Made by a program: the position numbers and the translations under genes
Assembly (NCBI RefSeq): GCF_900182555.1
Contig: NZ_FXTH01000005.1
Location: forward strand, 241,651 to 305,650
DNA from: Fodinibius sediminis
Lineage (GTDB): Bacteria; Bacteroidota; Rhodothermia; Balneolales; Balneolaceae
DNA length: 64,000 nucleotides
Direction of reading: 5' to 3'
Notes under the pieces: generated by a model
Told to the model about the DNA's origin: nothing
The model's database searches: none
The model's input: only the letters and a program-made list of their open reading frames with translations
Shown here: in pieces, positions 63,894 to 64,000 of the stretch
Position numbering within the stretch: position 1 is the first letter of the stretch
How the letters are laid out: each line of letters opens with the position of its first letter

Positions 63894-64000
63894 GGGTGTG
63901 TAAACTGAAGTAGTCACGATGAAATCTGACAGTTTAGTTAGATTAGAGTATCCAACAACCTAATCACTAAACGCAGACTCACCATGACTACGCAAGACAA
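63894..64000 (+). mobile_element. Left end of a probable IS256-family insertion sequence
   Basis: From 63894 the sequence GGGTGTGTAAACTGAAGTAG looks like a terminal inverted repeat, and a start codon follows 90 bases later at 63984 (MTTQD), as in IS256-type elements with a short leader before the transposase. The right end and the transposase are outside the window, so this is tentative. Confidence 0.4.
63984..64000 (+). CDS. Probable transposase start (cut by the window edge)
   Basis: Only the first five codons (MTTQD) are visible after the IS-like left end. The assignment depends on the terminal repeat upstream and must be checked against sequence beyond 64000. Confidence 0.3.

Larger units (their letters stand above)
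55540..64000. mobile_element. Integrative and mobilizable element with plasmid-like replicon (right end outside window)
   Basis: The element starts at a tRNA 3'-end fragment. It carries a tyrosine integrase, an excisionase-like protein, a RepA initiator with iteron origin, MobC plus relaxase, and ParA with a small partner. No type IV secretion genes are seen, so it would rely on a helper for conjugation. Base composition changes inside: integrase to RepA is AT-rich, while mob and par genes are close to 50% GC, so at least two modules were joined. The right boundary and any second attachment site lie outside the window. Confidence 0.65.

Overview
The window reads as chromosome of a Balneolota/Bacteroidota-type bacterium with an integrated mobile element at its right end. 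The lineage call rests on gene content and order: a tight arginine operon that uses an N-acylornithine carbamoyltransferase and a deacylase instead of ArgF/ArgJ, a short DapB, a Bacteroidetes-style RNA polymerase omega subunit, an SdhCAB complex with a single cytochrome b subunit, a DUF4296 lipoprotein, and few strong Shine-Dalgarno sites. No rRNA gene, intact tRNA or CRISPR array was found.

Layout. 1-7 kb: the end of fabZ (possibly the tail of an lpxC-fabZ fusion), panB and surE; then a divergent PhyH dioxygenase/AraC regulator pair, a lipase-like hydrolase with a divergent polysaccharide deacetylase, and a GNAT protein. 7-13 kb (minus strand): glmM, yicC, gmk, rpoZ and coaBC, plus a cobalamin adenosyltransferase and a YigZ protein. 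13-16.6 kb: sdhCAB. 16.7-25.7 kb (minus strand): a GNAT-argG-argC-argD-argF'-argB-argE-argH-proC operon with mostly overlapping genes. 25.9-35.8 kb: recQ, udk, a cell-wall amidase, an SDR, a tetrapyrrole-methylase-family protein, an ankyrin protein, a beta-lactamase-fold protein lacking its catalytic motifs, and a DUF819 transporter-like protein. 36-45 kb: an aspartate-family operon (dapB-dapA-dapD-thrA-thrB-thrC) facing a second threonine-synthase-like enzyme that carries a LeuA-type allosteric domain at its C-terminus. 45-53.5 kb: anmK, a TetR/carboxymuconolactone-decarboxylase pair, a DUF3179 lipoprotein, an outer-membrane barrel plus thioredoxin pair, and a secreted seven-repeat propeller. 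53.5-55.5 kb is gene-poor.

From about 55.54 kb to beyond the right edge lies an integrative and mobilizable element. It starts at a 20-bp tRNA 3'-end fragment (T-loop to discriminator base) and carries, in order: tyrosine integrase, an unknown membrane protein, an excisionase-like HTH protein, a plasmid RepA-type initiator, a replication-origin-like region with three 18-bp iterons at a 32-bp period and a perfect DnaA box, an oriT-like hairpin zone, MobC, a MOB-type relaxase, ParA and a small ribbon-helix-helix-like partner. A decayed gene and the left end of a probable IS256-family insertion sequence follow.

The most unusual items are the threonine-synthase/LeuA-domain fusion, the plasmid-like replicon inside a tRNA-targeted element, the Cys-cluster GNAT heading the arginine operon, and the catalytically empty beta-lactamase-like protein.
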